Of a DNA stretch of 64,000 nt, positions 43,113 through 52,929 are shown in pieces (the first letter of the stretch is position 1; every line of letters begins with the position of its first letter). The notes below the pieces were generated by a model. The model had not been told where the DNA came from. It searched no databases and was given only the letters and a program-made list of their open reading frames with translations. Source of the DNA: a virus; IMG/VR virus record IMGVR_UViG_3300043570_003132, positions 1 to 64,000 of that record. One strand, written 5' to 3'. Made by a program: the position numbers and the translations under genes.

Positions 43113-43530
43113 TTTCTTCTTTTGTTGGCCAACTAACTTCCCAATCTTTAAAATCAGCCGCAATACAATCAATTTTATAATCTTTTCTTCCACCAACAAC
43201 TTCTTGTATTTTATTCTTGGCGGTATTTCTTATACCATTTAATCCGTGAGTTAACGATAACATACTTGGTCCTTCTTTTCCACTTCTTACATTAGATTCG
43301 TTATGCCAAATGTGTAAATTCATTTGTGCACATACAATAACCGCTCTCAACATCTCACCAGTTATAACAACATCTTTCTCACTTAAAATAAGTTGTATGT
43401 CGTGTGTGATATCAGCAATTTCTTTAGCGTATTCTTCTTTATGTTCAGTTATAAACACTTCTTTTAATTGTACAATCGAAAGTCTATCAATTAACTCCGA
43501 TAATGTTGGTAAAAATCTTCTTTGTTCCAT
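43102..43530 (-). CDS. Conserved phage-type hypothetical protein, mostly helical
   Basis: The 142-residue protein has LPTLSELIDRLSIVQLKEVF at residues 7-26, EIADITHDIQLIL, VIVCAQMNLHIWHNESNVR near 64-82 and DCIAADFKDWEVSWP near the end. I have seen this type beside radical SAM and sugar genes in large phages, but no function is known to me. The conserved His/Asn/Glu of HIWHNE could form a site. It is coupled to both neighbours. Confidence 0.65.
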   Translation of the reverse strand: MEQRRFLPTLSELIDRLSIVQLKEVFITEHKEEYAKEIADITHDIQLILSEKDVVITGEMLRAVIVCAQMNLHIWHNESNVRSGKEGPSMLSLTHGLNGIRNTAKNKIQEVVGGRKDYKIDCIAADFKDWEVSWPTKEENEG

Positions 43531-44495
43531 TATATTAATTTGTTTTGTTTTTTTATTTCTGATAAATAATCATTTTTTATTATAAAATCATACATAGTTT
43601 TTGCAATCTCAGTATGAGCTTTTATTGACGGGTGTGCACAGGGTGTTATATATCCACCTTTTGACATTTTTTTATTTGAGTACGCGTAATCGTAATATTT
43701 TGCCGATGATTCTACACCTATTAAATCGTCTCTATTCTCTAAATGACATAACATGTCAGCAACACAAGAAAAACCTCCTGGTTTGAGGTAACTATCCCAA
43801 TTAACCATAGTCATCAATTCATTAAGATAATGAATATTACCATAAAGATAGTTTTCCTTTGTTTTTTCTCCTCTTATTTTTTTATAAAATGATTCATTGT
43901 TATAATCTGTTGAGAAAGCACTTGTTAATATTAATTTTGCATTATTTGCTTTACACCATGTTTGAGCTTCATGAATGTTCAATATTAATTCTATTGTTGC
44001 GGATCTATCTGAATAGATATGAGTAAGATACTCATTCCATAAACCTCTTTCATCTCCGACATGTGAATCGGTTGGCCACATTGTTTTAAAATGAATATGT
44101 TGATTTAAATTTTTATGTACAAAATCAAATCTCTCCATACCTGTTAACATGAAAATAACTATTTTTTCTTTTATATTTTCAAATTTAAACGCGGGGTGCA
44201 TTGATAATTGTTTAACAGATGCTCGATTACCTCTACCTACCATACCTAAATTAATCGACATATAATCTGTTAAATGGTTTTTACATAATTGATTTACCCA
44301 TGAGTTTTCATAAAAGATTGTATCCACGATTTTTTCGTCGGATTCAGGAACATTTTTCATATCCCAATTATATTTTTTCCATATATCTTCACTACAAGCA
44401 CCTTGTCCTTGTGTAAAACTATCTCCAATACCAATTATAACTTTAGAATCTGTAGTTAATTTTCTAATTAAATCGTATTTATACCAATCAAACAT
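43530..44495 (-). CDS. SGNH hydrolase-like protein
   Basis: VIIGIGDSFTQGQGACSEDI is block I with a canonical GDSF, NLGMVGRGNRASVKQLS blocks II/III with Gly and Asn, and ITPCAHPSIKAHTEIAKTM block V with the His. IFMLTGMERFDFV is the strand before the active-site loop. At 321 residues it is the longest of the nine SGNH proteins in the window. It shares one base with each neighbour, between a probable glycosyltransferase and the helical protein. Confidence 0.8.
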   Translation of the reverse strand: MFDWYKYDLIRKLTTDSKVIIGIGDSFTQGQGACSEDIWKKYNWDMKNVPESDEKIVDTIFYENSWVNQLCKNHLTDYMSINLGMVGRGNRASVKQLSMHPAFKFENIKEKIVIFMLTGMERFDFVHKNLNQHIHFKTMWPTDSHVGDERGLWNEYLTHIYSDRSATIELILNIHEAQTWCKANNAKLILTSAFSTDYNNESFYKKIRGEKTKENYLYGNIHYLNELMTMVNWDSYLKPGGFSCVADMLCHLENRDDLIGVESSAKYYDYAYSNKKMSKGGYITPCAHPSIKAHTEIAKTMYDFIIKNDYLSEIKKQNKLI

Positions 44496-45781
44496 TAAAT
44501 TAAATTTTTAATTTTATTTGTATGATTACAATAATTTTTTAAATTGGTATACGCTTCAGGTAATTTAAATAATTTACCAACCAATACTGATTGATTATAT
44601 TTTATAATTTCTTCCATAGAAGAAAACCATTTTAATTTATCTTGAATATCATCAACTTTTTTAATTGACTCAATAATATATTGTAACCTTTCATGTGTCG
44701 GTAAATGATCATATCCCTCATCTATAAAACCATCAAATGTTTTATATCCAATTTTTTTCATCATTTCCATACTATCCTTATTCCCCATTATAATAAATGG
44801 ACTATTACATGCAATAACTTTAAATGTTTTTTCACTTAAAAACATGGTTTCGTCACTATCACCACAATGAGCTTCACTAATAACCGTCATAAATGTATCT
44901 AATGAAATTTGATTATTGAATCTTCTAATATAGAAATTATCATCAAATTCATCGTTACTTTTTTCATGTACTAAAAGTGGTAATCCAACTAATATTTCGT
45001 CTATACGTTCTTTACTTATTTCTTGTCCTTCAAATATATAACCATGTTTATCGAATGAGTTCATACTAACTAATCCCTTGTTAATTAATCCCGCTTGATG
45101 TAAGTAATTATAAAACCAAACTCTTTGTAATCTAATTCTTTTATTTAAACAAGCGAAAGTTTTAATATGAGATATATTTTCTGTTTTATGTGTGATGTGA
45201 TCTTCAAATGTTGGTAATGGGTGGTTATCTCTGATTTTTTCATAACACATCATCCCCATATCTAATTCAAAATGTGAATATGGTATAACTTTAATCTTTT
45301 CAATTACATCATTGTCTTTTGTCCATTTTTCATATGTTTCATCGGCAATCATATTACCAGTAACATAAATGATACGTGTTGGTGAAACATTCCATTCTTT
45401 ACATTCTTTATGAAACCACTCCCATAACCAAGGTGTTTGATACCCCTCTAAACTTTGATCCAACATAACATAAGCTTTATTATTTCTTAAGTCAGTTAGA
45501 TATTTTTCATTAAGATAAAAGAAAAAACTTTTAACCCTAGGGTCATACCCTGTCCAATCATCGGGACTATGGTTTACTGATGTTGGGATTATATACTCTT
45601 CATCAATTATTTCATCTACCGAATAATAATTTAACTCTCCATTAATATTTGATAATTGGCAATTAATGTTTGTTGCGGTTAATAATGGTGATATACCAAA
45701 CCTATTAATCCCTGATCTATTAATATCTTTACAGGAAGTAAAATTAGCCAGATTAAACTTATCTTCAAAAACAAAATTCAT
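44495..45781 (-). CDS. Probable GT-B-like glycosyltransferase of the expanded family
   Basis: The 428-residue protein has KTFACLNKRIRLQRVWFYNY, then MFLSEKTFKVIACNSPFIIM and GYKTFDGFIDEGYDHLPTHE. These align with FLMYNRNPRPHRVRFLIELL, FISEKTWKPIMVGHPFIILG and YKTFDKWFNEDYD of the first domain in 31252-33789. It is thus the fifth family domain here. The HR of the first motif is replaced by QR. It shares one base with the radical SAM gene upstream. Confidence 0.65.
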   Translation of the reverse strand: MNFVFEDKFNLANFTSCKDINRSGINRFGISPLLTATNINCQLSNINGELNYYSVDEIIDEEYIIPTSVNHSPDDWTGYDPRVKSFFFYLNEKYLTDLRNNKAYVMLDQSLEGYQTPWLWEWFHKECKEWNVSPTRIIYVTGNMIADETYEKWTKDNDVIEKIKVIPYSHFELDMGMMCYEKIRDNHPLPTFEDHITHKTENISHIKTFACLNKRIRLQRVWFYNYLHQAGLINKGLVSMNSFDKHGYIFEGQEISKERIDEILVGLPLLVHEKSNDEFDDNFYIRRFNNQISLDTFMTVISEAHCGDSDETMFLSEKTFKVIACNSPFIIMGNKDSMEMMKKIGYKTFDGFIDEGYDHLPTHERLQYIIESIKKVDDIQDKLKWFSSMEEIIKYNQSVLVGKLFKLPEAYTNLKNYCNHTNKIKNLI

Positions 45782-47229
45782 TATTTATTGTAATTTTCTT
45801 TATCTGACACATAAACTCCAGGTTCATAGTGTGTTATTCTACCATCAGTAATTTTTACATCTTGTATTGTGTTGTCAATCACTAATGAATTATACCAATC
45901 TTCTAACTCAGGGAATGTCTCCACGAAATTCTTGTTTCTACGAATATCATATTGAACATAGAAGCTTTTAAAGTCATGATATTGTATTGACATGTCCATT
46001 TCACTTGTATTATGACCTCTATTAACAACTTCAATATAATCAATCAATCTTTGAATTTGAGCACCTTCATGCATATTGATTAACGGATTCTTTTTATGTT
46101 TTCTCCACCACATTGATAACTTACCGTGTAAATCGTGTTTAATATCGTCCGGTAATGTAAGTGGTGACATAAACGCCGGCCATCTTAAAATGTTAAAGTC
46201 AACAATTGGTTTATGTGTTCCGTATTTCTCTTTTAATTTCAACATATCATCTAAAAATTCAGTAATACTAAATAAACACAAACTATTAATTGTCATCATA
46301 ATAACAACTTGTCTAATTTTAGCACTCTCAATTACTTTAACTAAATTACTTCTCCATAGTTCATAATTTAAACCATCCCTAATATATTCCGCTTGCTCAC
46401 CATAAGCTTCACAACTTGTATACAAATCGAATTCTTTGATGTCTAATTCGTGAGATATACTAATTAACCTATTCACCGTCGTTTCGTTAAGACCTAGGTT
46501 AGAATTGACTGCAAGTCGTAAATTAGGGGACGGATATTGTTTCATTGTATCCATGAACTGCCAAAAATTACGAGATTGTGATGGTTCTCCACCAGTTACA
46601 CGTATTTCCATTAATTTTTGTGACAATTCAGGCCACCATTTTAAGAAAGCATCAACATATGGATTGTTCTCATTGTATTTACCGTAAATCTCAGACCAAG
46701 ATCCGTCAGCATAATATGCCCCCGCACTTGTTGTTTTAAATTTCTGATATGGACCATTATCTTTAATGTCTTTACCCCATGTTGTTGAGTATCCTGAATT
46801 ACAATATGAACAAGCAAAATTACATGTTCTATCAAAAGATACCTCGATAGTCTGTGGTACAATATCCGCATCCCAAGGTAGTTCTTTTAATGCCGCAATA
46901 TCTTCAGAACTATAAATTTGACTTTTATATATACGATCCGAAATATTATTTCTACCGATATCTTCAATCTTCCAACAGTAAGAACATTCCGCCGGTTTAA
47001 CACCTTCTAACATCATTTTACGAATTTCTTTCTTAAAATCAGTATTATGTAATGCTGCTGGATTTGTTTTTATTGCTTCAACATCAATGGGATGTGGTAA
47101 TGGTAAATGACACGAGTTTGTAAATCCATGACCTAAGTGTAAACTAACATTTAACCATTTAGCCGCACAAAAACTACAACTTACTTTATTTAAATGTTCA
47201 TCTCTCCAGTTTGCTAATTGTTCTGACAT
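45781..47229 (-). CDS. Twitch-domain radical SAM protein
   Basis: The 482-residue protein has an N-terminal Cys-rich module (CSFCAAKWLNVSLHLGHGFT, NSCHLPLPHP, AECSYCWKIED). It is followed by the radical SAM core VSFDRTCNFACSYCNSGYST with CxxxCxxC, and RVTGGEPSQSRNFWQF as the GGE SAM strand. This layout is the 'twitch domain-containing' type common in marine and freshwater phages. Targets are unknown. It is a paralogue of the C-terminal part of 47988-50087, separated from it by a LamG gene. Confidence 0.85.
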   Translation of the reverse strand: MSEQLANWRDEHLNKVSCSFCAAKWLNVSLHLGHGFTNSCHLPLPHPIDVEAIKTNPAALHNTDFKKEIRKMMLEGVKPAECSYCWKIEDIGRNNISDRIYKSQIYSSEDIAALKELPWDADIVPQTIEVSFDRTCNFACSYCNSGYSTTWGKDIKDNGPYQKFKTTSAGAYYADGSWSEIYGKYNENNPYVDAFLKWWPELSQKLMEIRVTGGEPSQSRNFWQFMDTMKQYPSPNLRLAVNSNLGLNETTVNRLISISHELDIKEFDLYTSCEAYGEQAEYIRDGLNYELWRSNLVKVIESAKIRQVVIMMTINSLCLFSITEFLDDMLKLKEKYGTHKPIVDFNILRWPAFMSPLTLPDDIKHDLHGKLSMWWRKHKKNPLINMHEGAQIQRLIDYIEVVNRGHNTSEMDMSIQYHDFKSFYVQYDIRRNKNFVETFPELEDWYNSLVIDNTIQDVKITDGRITHYEPGVYVSDKENYNK

Positions 47230-47263
47230 TTTTATATTTTTATTAATGTAATTAAAATTATTG

Positions 47264-48010
47264 TTATTTCATATATTGTATTGGTACTTTTTCTAAAAAG
47301 TTACAATTTTTTGATTCATCATAAATTATATCTAAATTGTTAATAATCTCAAAATCGTATAAACAAATAAGATCTTCATAATAATATTTTTCTACTAAAC
47401 CTACTAATTCAGATTGATATAAATCTTTTGCATCATTTATATCTGACGACTTCATTAAAATAGAAAAATGATTTAAGTCCATTTCCCCATAATATCTTTG
47501 TTCTTTCAACCCGCAATCAGGACTCGAACACCCTAAATATAAACCGTCCGACCTATAATCTTCAATTAATTGTCCTTCAAATGTTAGTTCATTTACTTCG
47601 ACAAAGTTTTTATATAATATAAATTTATTTAATTTTCTAATAACAGATAGTGTTACACCATTTTCAACGTCCTTCTTATCCACATCTTTAAAATGTATAT
47701 ATTTAAATTCATCTTCTCCATTGTCTTTTCTTACCCAAAATTCCCAAGCAACATCGTTAGTTTCACTATTATATGATAATCCCATATTTTTTCCAGGTTT
47801 ACCGTATATCATACAAATTTTATCAATTTTATATTTTTCTTTAATTGTAAAATTACAGGTAATTATAAATTTTTCTTTATGTTGAAAATCATACACATTA
47901 TAATTTTTTTCTTTATCAAAAATAGTAACGTATTGATTATCGTGATGTTCACTTAAATCCCAATTATATTTAATCCAATAAGGGTGTTTATATTTTATTC
48001 TCATATTCAA
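47264..48010 (-). CDS. LamG-like (concanavalin-fold) protein
   Basis: The 248-residue protein resembles the N-terminal 225 residues of the next gene upstream: GKPGKNMGLSYNSETNDVAW versus GVPGKNFGISYDYEVDLFVF, both followed by EFW...NGE, with LTLSVI...LYKNF and LYLGC.SPDCG later. The pattern of strands with a shortened hydrophobic core is that of LamG/jelly-roll lectins. It has no enzyme domain and may bind a glycan or partner the radical SAM enzymes. It starts within the end of 47988-50087 (23-base overlap). Confidence 0.65.
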   Translation of the reverse strand: MNMRIKYKHPYWIKYNWDLSEHHDNQYVTIFDKEKNYNVYDFQHKEKFIITCNFTIKEKYKIDKICMIYGKPGKNMGLSYNSETNDVAWEFWVRKDNGEDEFKYIHFKDVDKKDVENGVTLSVIRKLNKFILYKNFVEVNELTFEGQLIEDYRSDGLYLGCSSPDCGLKEQRYYGEMDLNHFSILMKSSDINDAKDLYQSELVGLVEKYYYEDLICLYDFEIINNLDIIYDESKNCNFLEKVPIQYMK

Positions 48011-50087
48011 TTTTCTTTATAAATTTAATCAATTCTGGAAAATATTCTTCGCAAACATAACCTCTTCTAATTTCATATTCTCTAATAAATTTTACAAAAT
48101 CTAATTTGTCTTTATTAAATGAATTAGAATCAAGTTCTGAATCACTAATAAAAATATCTCTCAATCTAGATATTTTTTCAATTTCTTGTAATGAAAAACC
48201 AACATCTTTAATTTCTTGCATTTTATGAAAATTTAAACTTCTAAAACTTGTGTTAAATTTCATAAATTTTATACATCTATCAAAATAATCAATTTTAACA
48301 TAATCTTTTAATATCCTAAAACTTAAAAACGGTGGATGTCTTAAATATGATGTGTCCAAAATAATTGCCGAATTCCAATATCTTTCATCATTAAAATGTT
48401 TAATTTTCATTTTATATATTCTTTTTATTAATCTCTCATAAGAAAATACACTAAATATATTAAATGTTGCCATAACGACAATAGTTACTTTCGGTAATAA
48501 AGTTAGAATTTTATCTATATTTTTAAATAACATATTAAAATCTAAACCATACCTAGTGTATTCGGCTTGTTTTCCGTCAGCTTCACAAGATGTAAAAATA
48601 ATTATTTCTTTTACTCTTTTTTCGTCAATTATAATTGTTAACTTTTCAATTAATTTATCAACTAAATCATCAGGTATACCTAAATTACTATTAATTGATA
48701 ATTTTAAATTTTTATTTGGTTCCTCAGTTTCAATAATGTAATCTAGTACTTTCCAAGTATCTTTAGATAGCAATGGTTCTCCTCCGGTAATTCTAAACGT
48801 ATCTAAACTACTATATAATTCGGGAAACCACGTCCAAAAAGCTTGGACGTATGGATTTTCTTCAGAATGTTTATATGGTACCGTATTTCGTTCTTCCATT
48901 CTTTTTGTACCATTATAATCATATGAAAGTCTATATGGTCCATATTGATTAATTTCTTCCATCCATTTAGATGAATATTCAGGTCCACAATATGCACATT
49001 TAAAATTACAAGTATTGGAAAAACTAACTTCAGCATACTTTGGGTTAAAATCATCTCTCCAATTTGATTTAGATATATCATGAAAATATGGTTCTGACCA
49101 AGGTTCCGATGATTTAAAAATTCTATCTGAAAATGATTTTACAGTTGTGTCTTCAACATTCCAACAATATTGACATTCGGATGGTCGTTCTCCTTCCAAC
49201 ATTTCTTTTCTAGCTTGTTTTTTTATTAGACTATTATGTAATGCCGTTGGATTTCTTTTAATTTCATTTAAATTTACTTTATGTGGTTCTGGATGGTGAC
49301 AACTATGTGTTGTTCCATTATGTAAATGCATGGTTACTTGAGTCCATTTAGCCAAACAAAATCCGCAACCAACACCATCTAATTTTTCCTTCATTAATTC
49401 GAATCCAACGTTAGACATTTTATTTTTTTTCTTTAAAAATGTCTTATCTTTTAACTCGTCCATTATTAAAAACTCGTCATTTTTATCCTCCAAATCATAA
49501 TAACAATATAATGTATCAAAATCATATGAATTTTTTAATTCAGTACTATCTGTTGAATATTTTTCTAACTTTTCAATATCAATATCCTCAGAATATATAC
49601 TTAAATGTTTTAACTCCATTTCGGTTAAACATTTATGTCTAATATTTGTACTATCAATATTATGACATCCAATATATATTGGTTCATTAATATAATCACT
49701 AACCAATTCACCTTCACTTTCTATTGTGTCGATTAATTTAAAATCTTTATATAATTTAAATGTTTTTTTATTGTAGGTAATTGACAATGTTAATCCACTC
49801 GATAAAGTGGAGTTATTTAAGATGTCATAAGTATAACAATTAAATTTTTCTTCTCCGTTTTCTTGTACTGTCCAAAATTCAAATACAAACAAATCAACTT
49901 CATAATCATAACTAATACCAAAATTTTTACCAGGTACACCTAAAAATCCAATTTTGTAGTCTTTTTCAAAGTCTTTACCTATTTTAAATGAAATATTAAT
50001 ACTAAAACTACCTTGAGTAATTATATTACTTTGTATTTCATGTAATTTTGGTTTTAGGAACCACGGTTTCTGATATTCTATTCTCAT
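47988..50087 (-). CDS. LamG-like domain fused to twitch radical SAM protein
   Basis: Residues 1 to about 225 are LamG-like, matching 47264-48010. Residues from about 235 to 699 are a radical SAM enzyme with the twitch-type N-terminal Cys module (GVGCGFCLAKWTQVTMHLHN, HSCHHPEPH, ECQYCWNVED), the core VSFSNTCNFKCAYCGPEYSS with CxxxCxxC, and FRITGGEPLLSKDTW. A lectin-like domain joined to a radical SAM enzyme is unusual and suggests the substrate carries or is a glycan (inference). It overlaps the GT7 gene upstream by four bases. Confidence 0.82.
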   Translation of the reverse strand: MRIEYQKPWFLKPKLHEIQSNIITQGSFSINISFKIGKDFEKDYKIGFLGVPGKNFGISYDYEVDLFVFEFWTVQENGEEKFNCYTYDILNNSTLSSGLTLSITYNKKTFKLYKDFKLIDTIESEGELVSDYINEPIYIGCHNIDSTNIRHKCLTEMELKHLSIYSEDIDIEKLEKYSTDSTELKNSYDFDTLYCYYDLEDKNDEFLIMDELKDKTFLKKKNKMSNVGFELMKEKLDGVGCGFCLAKWTQVTMHLHNGTTHSCHHPEPHKVNLNEIKRNPTALHNSLIKKQARKEMLEGERPSECQYCWNVEDTTVKSFSDRIFKSSEPWSEPYFHDISKSNWRDDFNPKYAEVSFSNTCNFKCAYCGPEYSSKWMEEINQYGPYRLSYDYNGTKRMEERNTVPYKHSEENPYVQAFWTWFPELYSSLDTFRITGGEPLLSKDTWKVLDYIIETEEPNKNLKLSINSNLGIPDDLVDKLIEKLTIIIDEKRVKEIIIFTSCEADGKQAEYTRYGLDFNMLFKNIDKILTLLPKVTIVVMATFNIFSVFSYERLIKRIYKMKIKHFNDERYWNSAIILDTSYLRHPPFLSFRILKDYVKIDYFDRCIKFMKFNTSFRSLNFHKMQEIKDVGFSLQEIEKISRLRDIFISDSELDSNSFNKDKLDFVKFIREYEIRRGYVCEEYFPELIKFIKKIEYENKI

Positions 50088-51517
50088 TTCATTTTAACAT
50101 TTATAAATTTTGTATTAGGGTATAATGTATCATCAACATTATCAACATCTAACACTTCTAATATTTTATTAAGTCCATCTTTTTTATAATCTATCTTTTT
50201 TTGTTGCATTTCAGTAACAAATCTTTTCTCATTTCTTGCGGTCGTTTCTCCCTTTTTCCATTCACCATTAATAAATCCTTCGTCTTCATGAAACATACAA
50301 TTAAAATTACCTTCTCTTCTTATTGGAATTATATTATCGATAACTTCAATATCTTCTTTAGTAATTTCAGTATTAAGATTTTCACATATTATATTATTTA
50401 CCTTATCTAAATAACCATTCTCAAAATCCATATGTAAAACCAAACTTTTTTCTTTACTAACCGACATTTTTATATTTTTATAACACTTGTCATATATTTT
50501 AACTTCAGCAATTTGGCCTTTAAAATATGTTTTTTGGTTGCTACAAAACCCTAATATAAATGGATTGGTGTTATCGTGTTTTTTAAGGTTTTCTCCAATC
50601 ATAAATGATTTATTCTCTTTAACATCGTTTACGTTAGTGACTAATTCATTATTAACAAAGAAATACATTTCTTTTGTTTTATTATCAAATGAAACTGTTA
50701 CCCACGTCCATTCATTTTCAAATTTCTTAACCCAATTATTATGATAATTTTCGTTTTTATCAAAAACTGTCATGTTAACCGTCCTTGAATTATTAAAGGA
50801 TAACCCCCATGTCCAAGATTCGTGTTTTCTTAATATTGGGTATTCAATAAATTTCTTTTCTTTGTCACCAACCAACCAAATAGGCACTTTCTCTTGTTGT
50901 TGTTCTGCTTTAAATAATACAGAAATAGTATGATTACCAGATAAACATTTACTTATCTTTTCGTTTGTTGGTATAACCACTAATGAATCATCTCCATTAA
51001 AATTTACAACCGATTTTTCTTTATGTGATTTAAAAATCTTACCATCTTTATAACCCTCAAAATAACACCTCCAAAAAAGATCATCATCTTCTTGACCCCA
51101 ATCCCAATATTCGTTTGAATAACCATTGGTTTGATACGCTTGTTCTTTGGTAAATAAAACAACACCTCCAAAGTATTGATCATACCCTAATGTGTAATTA
51201 TACTTTGATAATTTGGTTGCAATATGAACTGGTGATTTTTCAGGATAGGAGTAATCACAAATTAAATTATCTTTATCGATTGCTAACATATCCACGTCGT
51301 GCCAAGCTACATAATCACAACCATCTTCAAACGCATAATGTGCTGCAATGTTTTTTGTTGCACCTCTATTAAATAATTTATCATCAACTTGATGTCCAAC
51401 ATAAAATTTATGTTCTATTCCTTTTTCATTTAAATATTTTGATAAATGTGGTATCAAATTCTCAATGTGTTCCTTTCTATTTCTGTACGGTATACAAATA
51501 CCTAATTTATGACTCAT
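50084..51517 (-). CDS. GT7 (beta-4-galactosyltransferase-like) fused to LamG-like domain
   Basis: Residues 1 to about 160 match the animal beta-4-galactosyltransferase family: ICIPYRNRKEHIENLIPHL, FNRGATKN at 49-56, AWHDVDMLAID with the DVD metal site at 74-76, and YFGGVVLFTKEQAYQTNGYS then NEYWDWGQEDDDLFWR at 115-150. Residues from about 165 to 400 are LamG-like (VVNFNGDDSLVV, HTISVLFKAE, WTWVTVSFDNKTKEMYFFVN, YFKGQIAEVKIYD). A C-terminal tail of about 80 residues follows. It probably transfers a hexose from a UDP-sugar, with the LamG part holding the glycan acceptor (inference). It overlaps the second GT7 gene by four bases. Confidence 0.85.
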   Translation of the reverse strand: MSHKLGICIPYRNRKEHIENLIPHLSKYLNEKGIEHKFYVGHQVDDKLFNRGATKNIAAHYAFEDGCDYVAWHDVDMLAIDKDNLICDYSYPEKSPVHIATKLSKYNYTLGYDQYFGGVVLFTKEQAYQTNGYSNEYWDWGQEDDDLFWRCYFEGYKDGKIFKSHKEKSVVNFNGDDSLVVIPTNEKISKCLSGNHTISVLFKAEQQQEKVPIWLVGDKEKKFIEYPILRKHESWTWGLSFNNSRTVNMTVFDKNENYHNNWVKKFENEWTWVTVSFDNKTKEMYFFVNNELVTNVNDVKENKSFMIGENLKKHDNTNPFILGFCSNQKTYFKGQIAEVKIYDKCYKNIKMSVSKEKSLVLHMDFENGYLDKVNNIICENLNTEITKEDIEVIDNIIPIRREGNFNCMFHEDEGFINGEWKKGETTARNEKRFVTEMQQKKIDYKKDGLNKILEVLDVDNVDDTLYPNTKFINVKMK

Positions 51518-52929
51518 ATTCCAACTGTTACAAATGTTATGTTATTTTCGTTTGTTATTCCGTGTTCTACAAAATTTAAATCTGATAATCCATCGTTATA
51601 TAATAATTCGTGATTTGTAGATACTTCATTTATAAATCGTAGTTGATTCCATCTAGTAGATTGATCTTTCCATTTGTTATCTAAAAATCCATTTTCTTCG
51701 TGAGGTAAACTTTCAAATAGAGATTTTCTCCTATGTGGAACATATAATTCGTATATACTATCTACTATTAAGTCTGTAATTTCACAATTAATGATTTCAC
51801 CATCATTATTATTTCCTGATAAATCTTTTAATTTATAACCTTTTATTATCTTAGTGTCATAATATAATTTAAGGGAATCCGCAGATTTGTAATCACCAAA
51901 ATTTTGTGTTAAACCCTTAAATTTATTTTTTGATATTTCCATTATTTCATTATCATCTAAAACGATATCATAAACGGCAAAAGCATCAAAATATCCTTTA
52001 AAATATTTTGGTTCATATTCATTGTTAAGGTCACCTGTTCCAATATAAAAAAATGGTTGTTTTTGGTATTGATGTAGTTTTCCTGAAAATTCTACTTTAC
52101 CAATAATATCCCCGTCTTGGTATACTTTAATAATCTTATCTGTGTCGTTAATTGTAATGGAAATATTTGTCTTATAATTTTTCTTTATTTTAGAATTAAC
52201 ATAAAGTACATTATGTTTATTATCAAAAGTACAAATATTATATCTGGAAAATGAGTTGAATGATATTGAAAAATCATATCCTGGTATTGTAAATATATTA
52301 AATTGATCCACTTCTTTTGTATGGTCACATATTATATCATCAGGATAAAAGGAAATAAATAATGTAATATCCTTATTAAAGTTAAGATTATTTATACCTT
52401 TTACGTAAGCATCTTTTCCATTAAATTTTAATACAGAACCTGATGTTCCCATATTATCTAAGTAAAGTGTATTTAAATCTAAATCATTCACAACACACCT
52501 TAAAAGTAAATCAGTATCTTCATAACCCCATCCCCAATACTTGTTAGAATACCCGTTTATTTTTTTAAAATCTTTAACATTAAACATGGTCACTCCTCCA
52601 AAATATGTGTCAAATATTTCTCTATCTTGGTTTGAAAAATTGGTAGCTAAGTGTGTGGGTGTAATAGAATAACTGTAGTCTACGTCGATCGGTAACATAT
52701 CTATATCATGAAAAACAACATACTTACATTTAAGTTTCTCAGCATAAGTAAATCCTATATTTAATAACATTCCTCTATTGAACAATTTAGCATCATCTTG
52801 TTCAACTATGATAATCTCATACGGAATATTCTTTTCACTAAGATATTTTGTAATTCTCTCTTTAAAAATATCAAGCTGTTCGTATCTATTTCTAAATGGA
52901 ACTATTATACCTACTTTTCTATTGTGCAT
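51514..52929 (-). CDS. GT7-like glycosyltransferase with LamG-like domain, paralogue
   Basis: The 471-residue protein has the same order as 50084-51517: IIVPFRNRYEQLDIFKERI, LFNRGMLLNIGFTYAE, VVFHDIDMLPIDVDY (DID metal site), then FDTYFGGVTMFNVKDFKKIN and GYSNKYWGWGYEDTDLLLR. It is the closer of the two to animal enzymes in the last block. The LamG region spans about residues 165-400 (LKFNGKDAYVKG, ITLFISFYPDD, YFKGYFDAFAVYD). Tandem duplication with divergence is evident. It overlaps a small coiled-coil gene by 11 bases. Confidence 0.85.
   Translation of the reverse strand: MHNRKVGIIVPFRNRYEQLDIFKERITKYLSEKNIPYEIIIVEQDDAKLFNRGMLLNIGFTYAEKLKCKYVVFHDIDMLPIDVDYSYSITPTHLATNFSNQDREIFDTYFGGVTMFNVKDFKKINGYSNKYWGWGYEDTDLLLRCVVNDLDLNTLYLDNMGTSGSVLKFNGKDAYVKGINNLNFNKDITLFISFYPDDIICDHTKEVDQFNIFTIPGYDFSISFNSFSRYNICTFDNKHNVLYVNSKIKKNYKTNISITINDTDKIIKVYQDGDIIGKVEFSGKLHQYQKQPFFYIGTGDLNNEYEPKYFKGYFDAFAVYDIVLDDNEIMEISKNKFKGLTQNFGDYKSADSLKLYYDTKIIKGYKLKDLSGNNNDGEIINCEITDLIVDSIYELYVPHRRKSLFESLPHEENGFLDNKWKDQSTRWNQLRFINEVSTNHELLYNDGLSDLNFVEHGITNENNITFVTVGI

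Noticed and set aside
43113-43199. Upstream start for the radical SAM gene
   Set aside because: It would add 29 Leu/Ile/Lys-rich residues encoded by another frame of the preceding gene. MKDKLNKYVC at 43112 places the Cys cluster where relatives have it.
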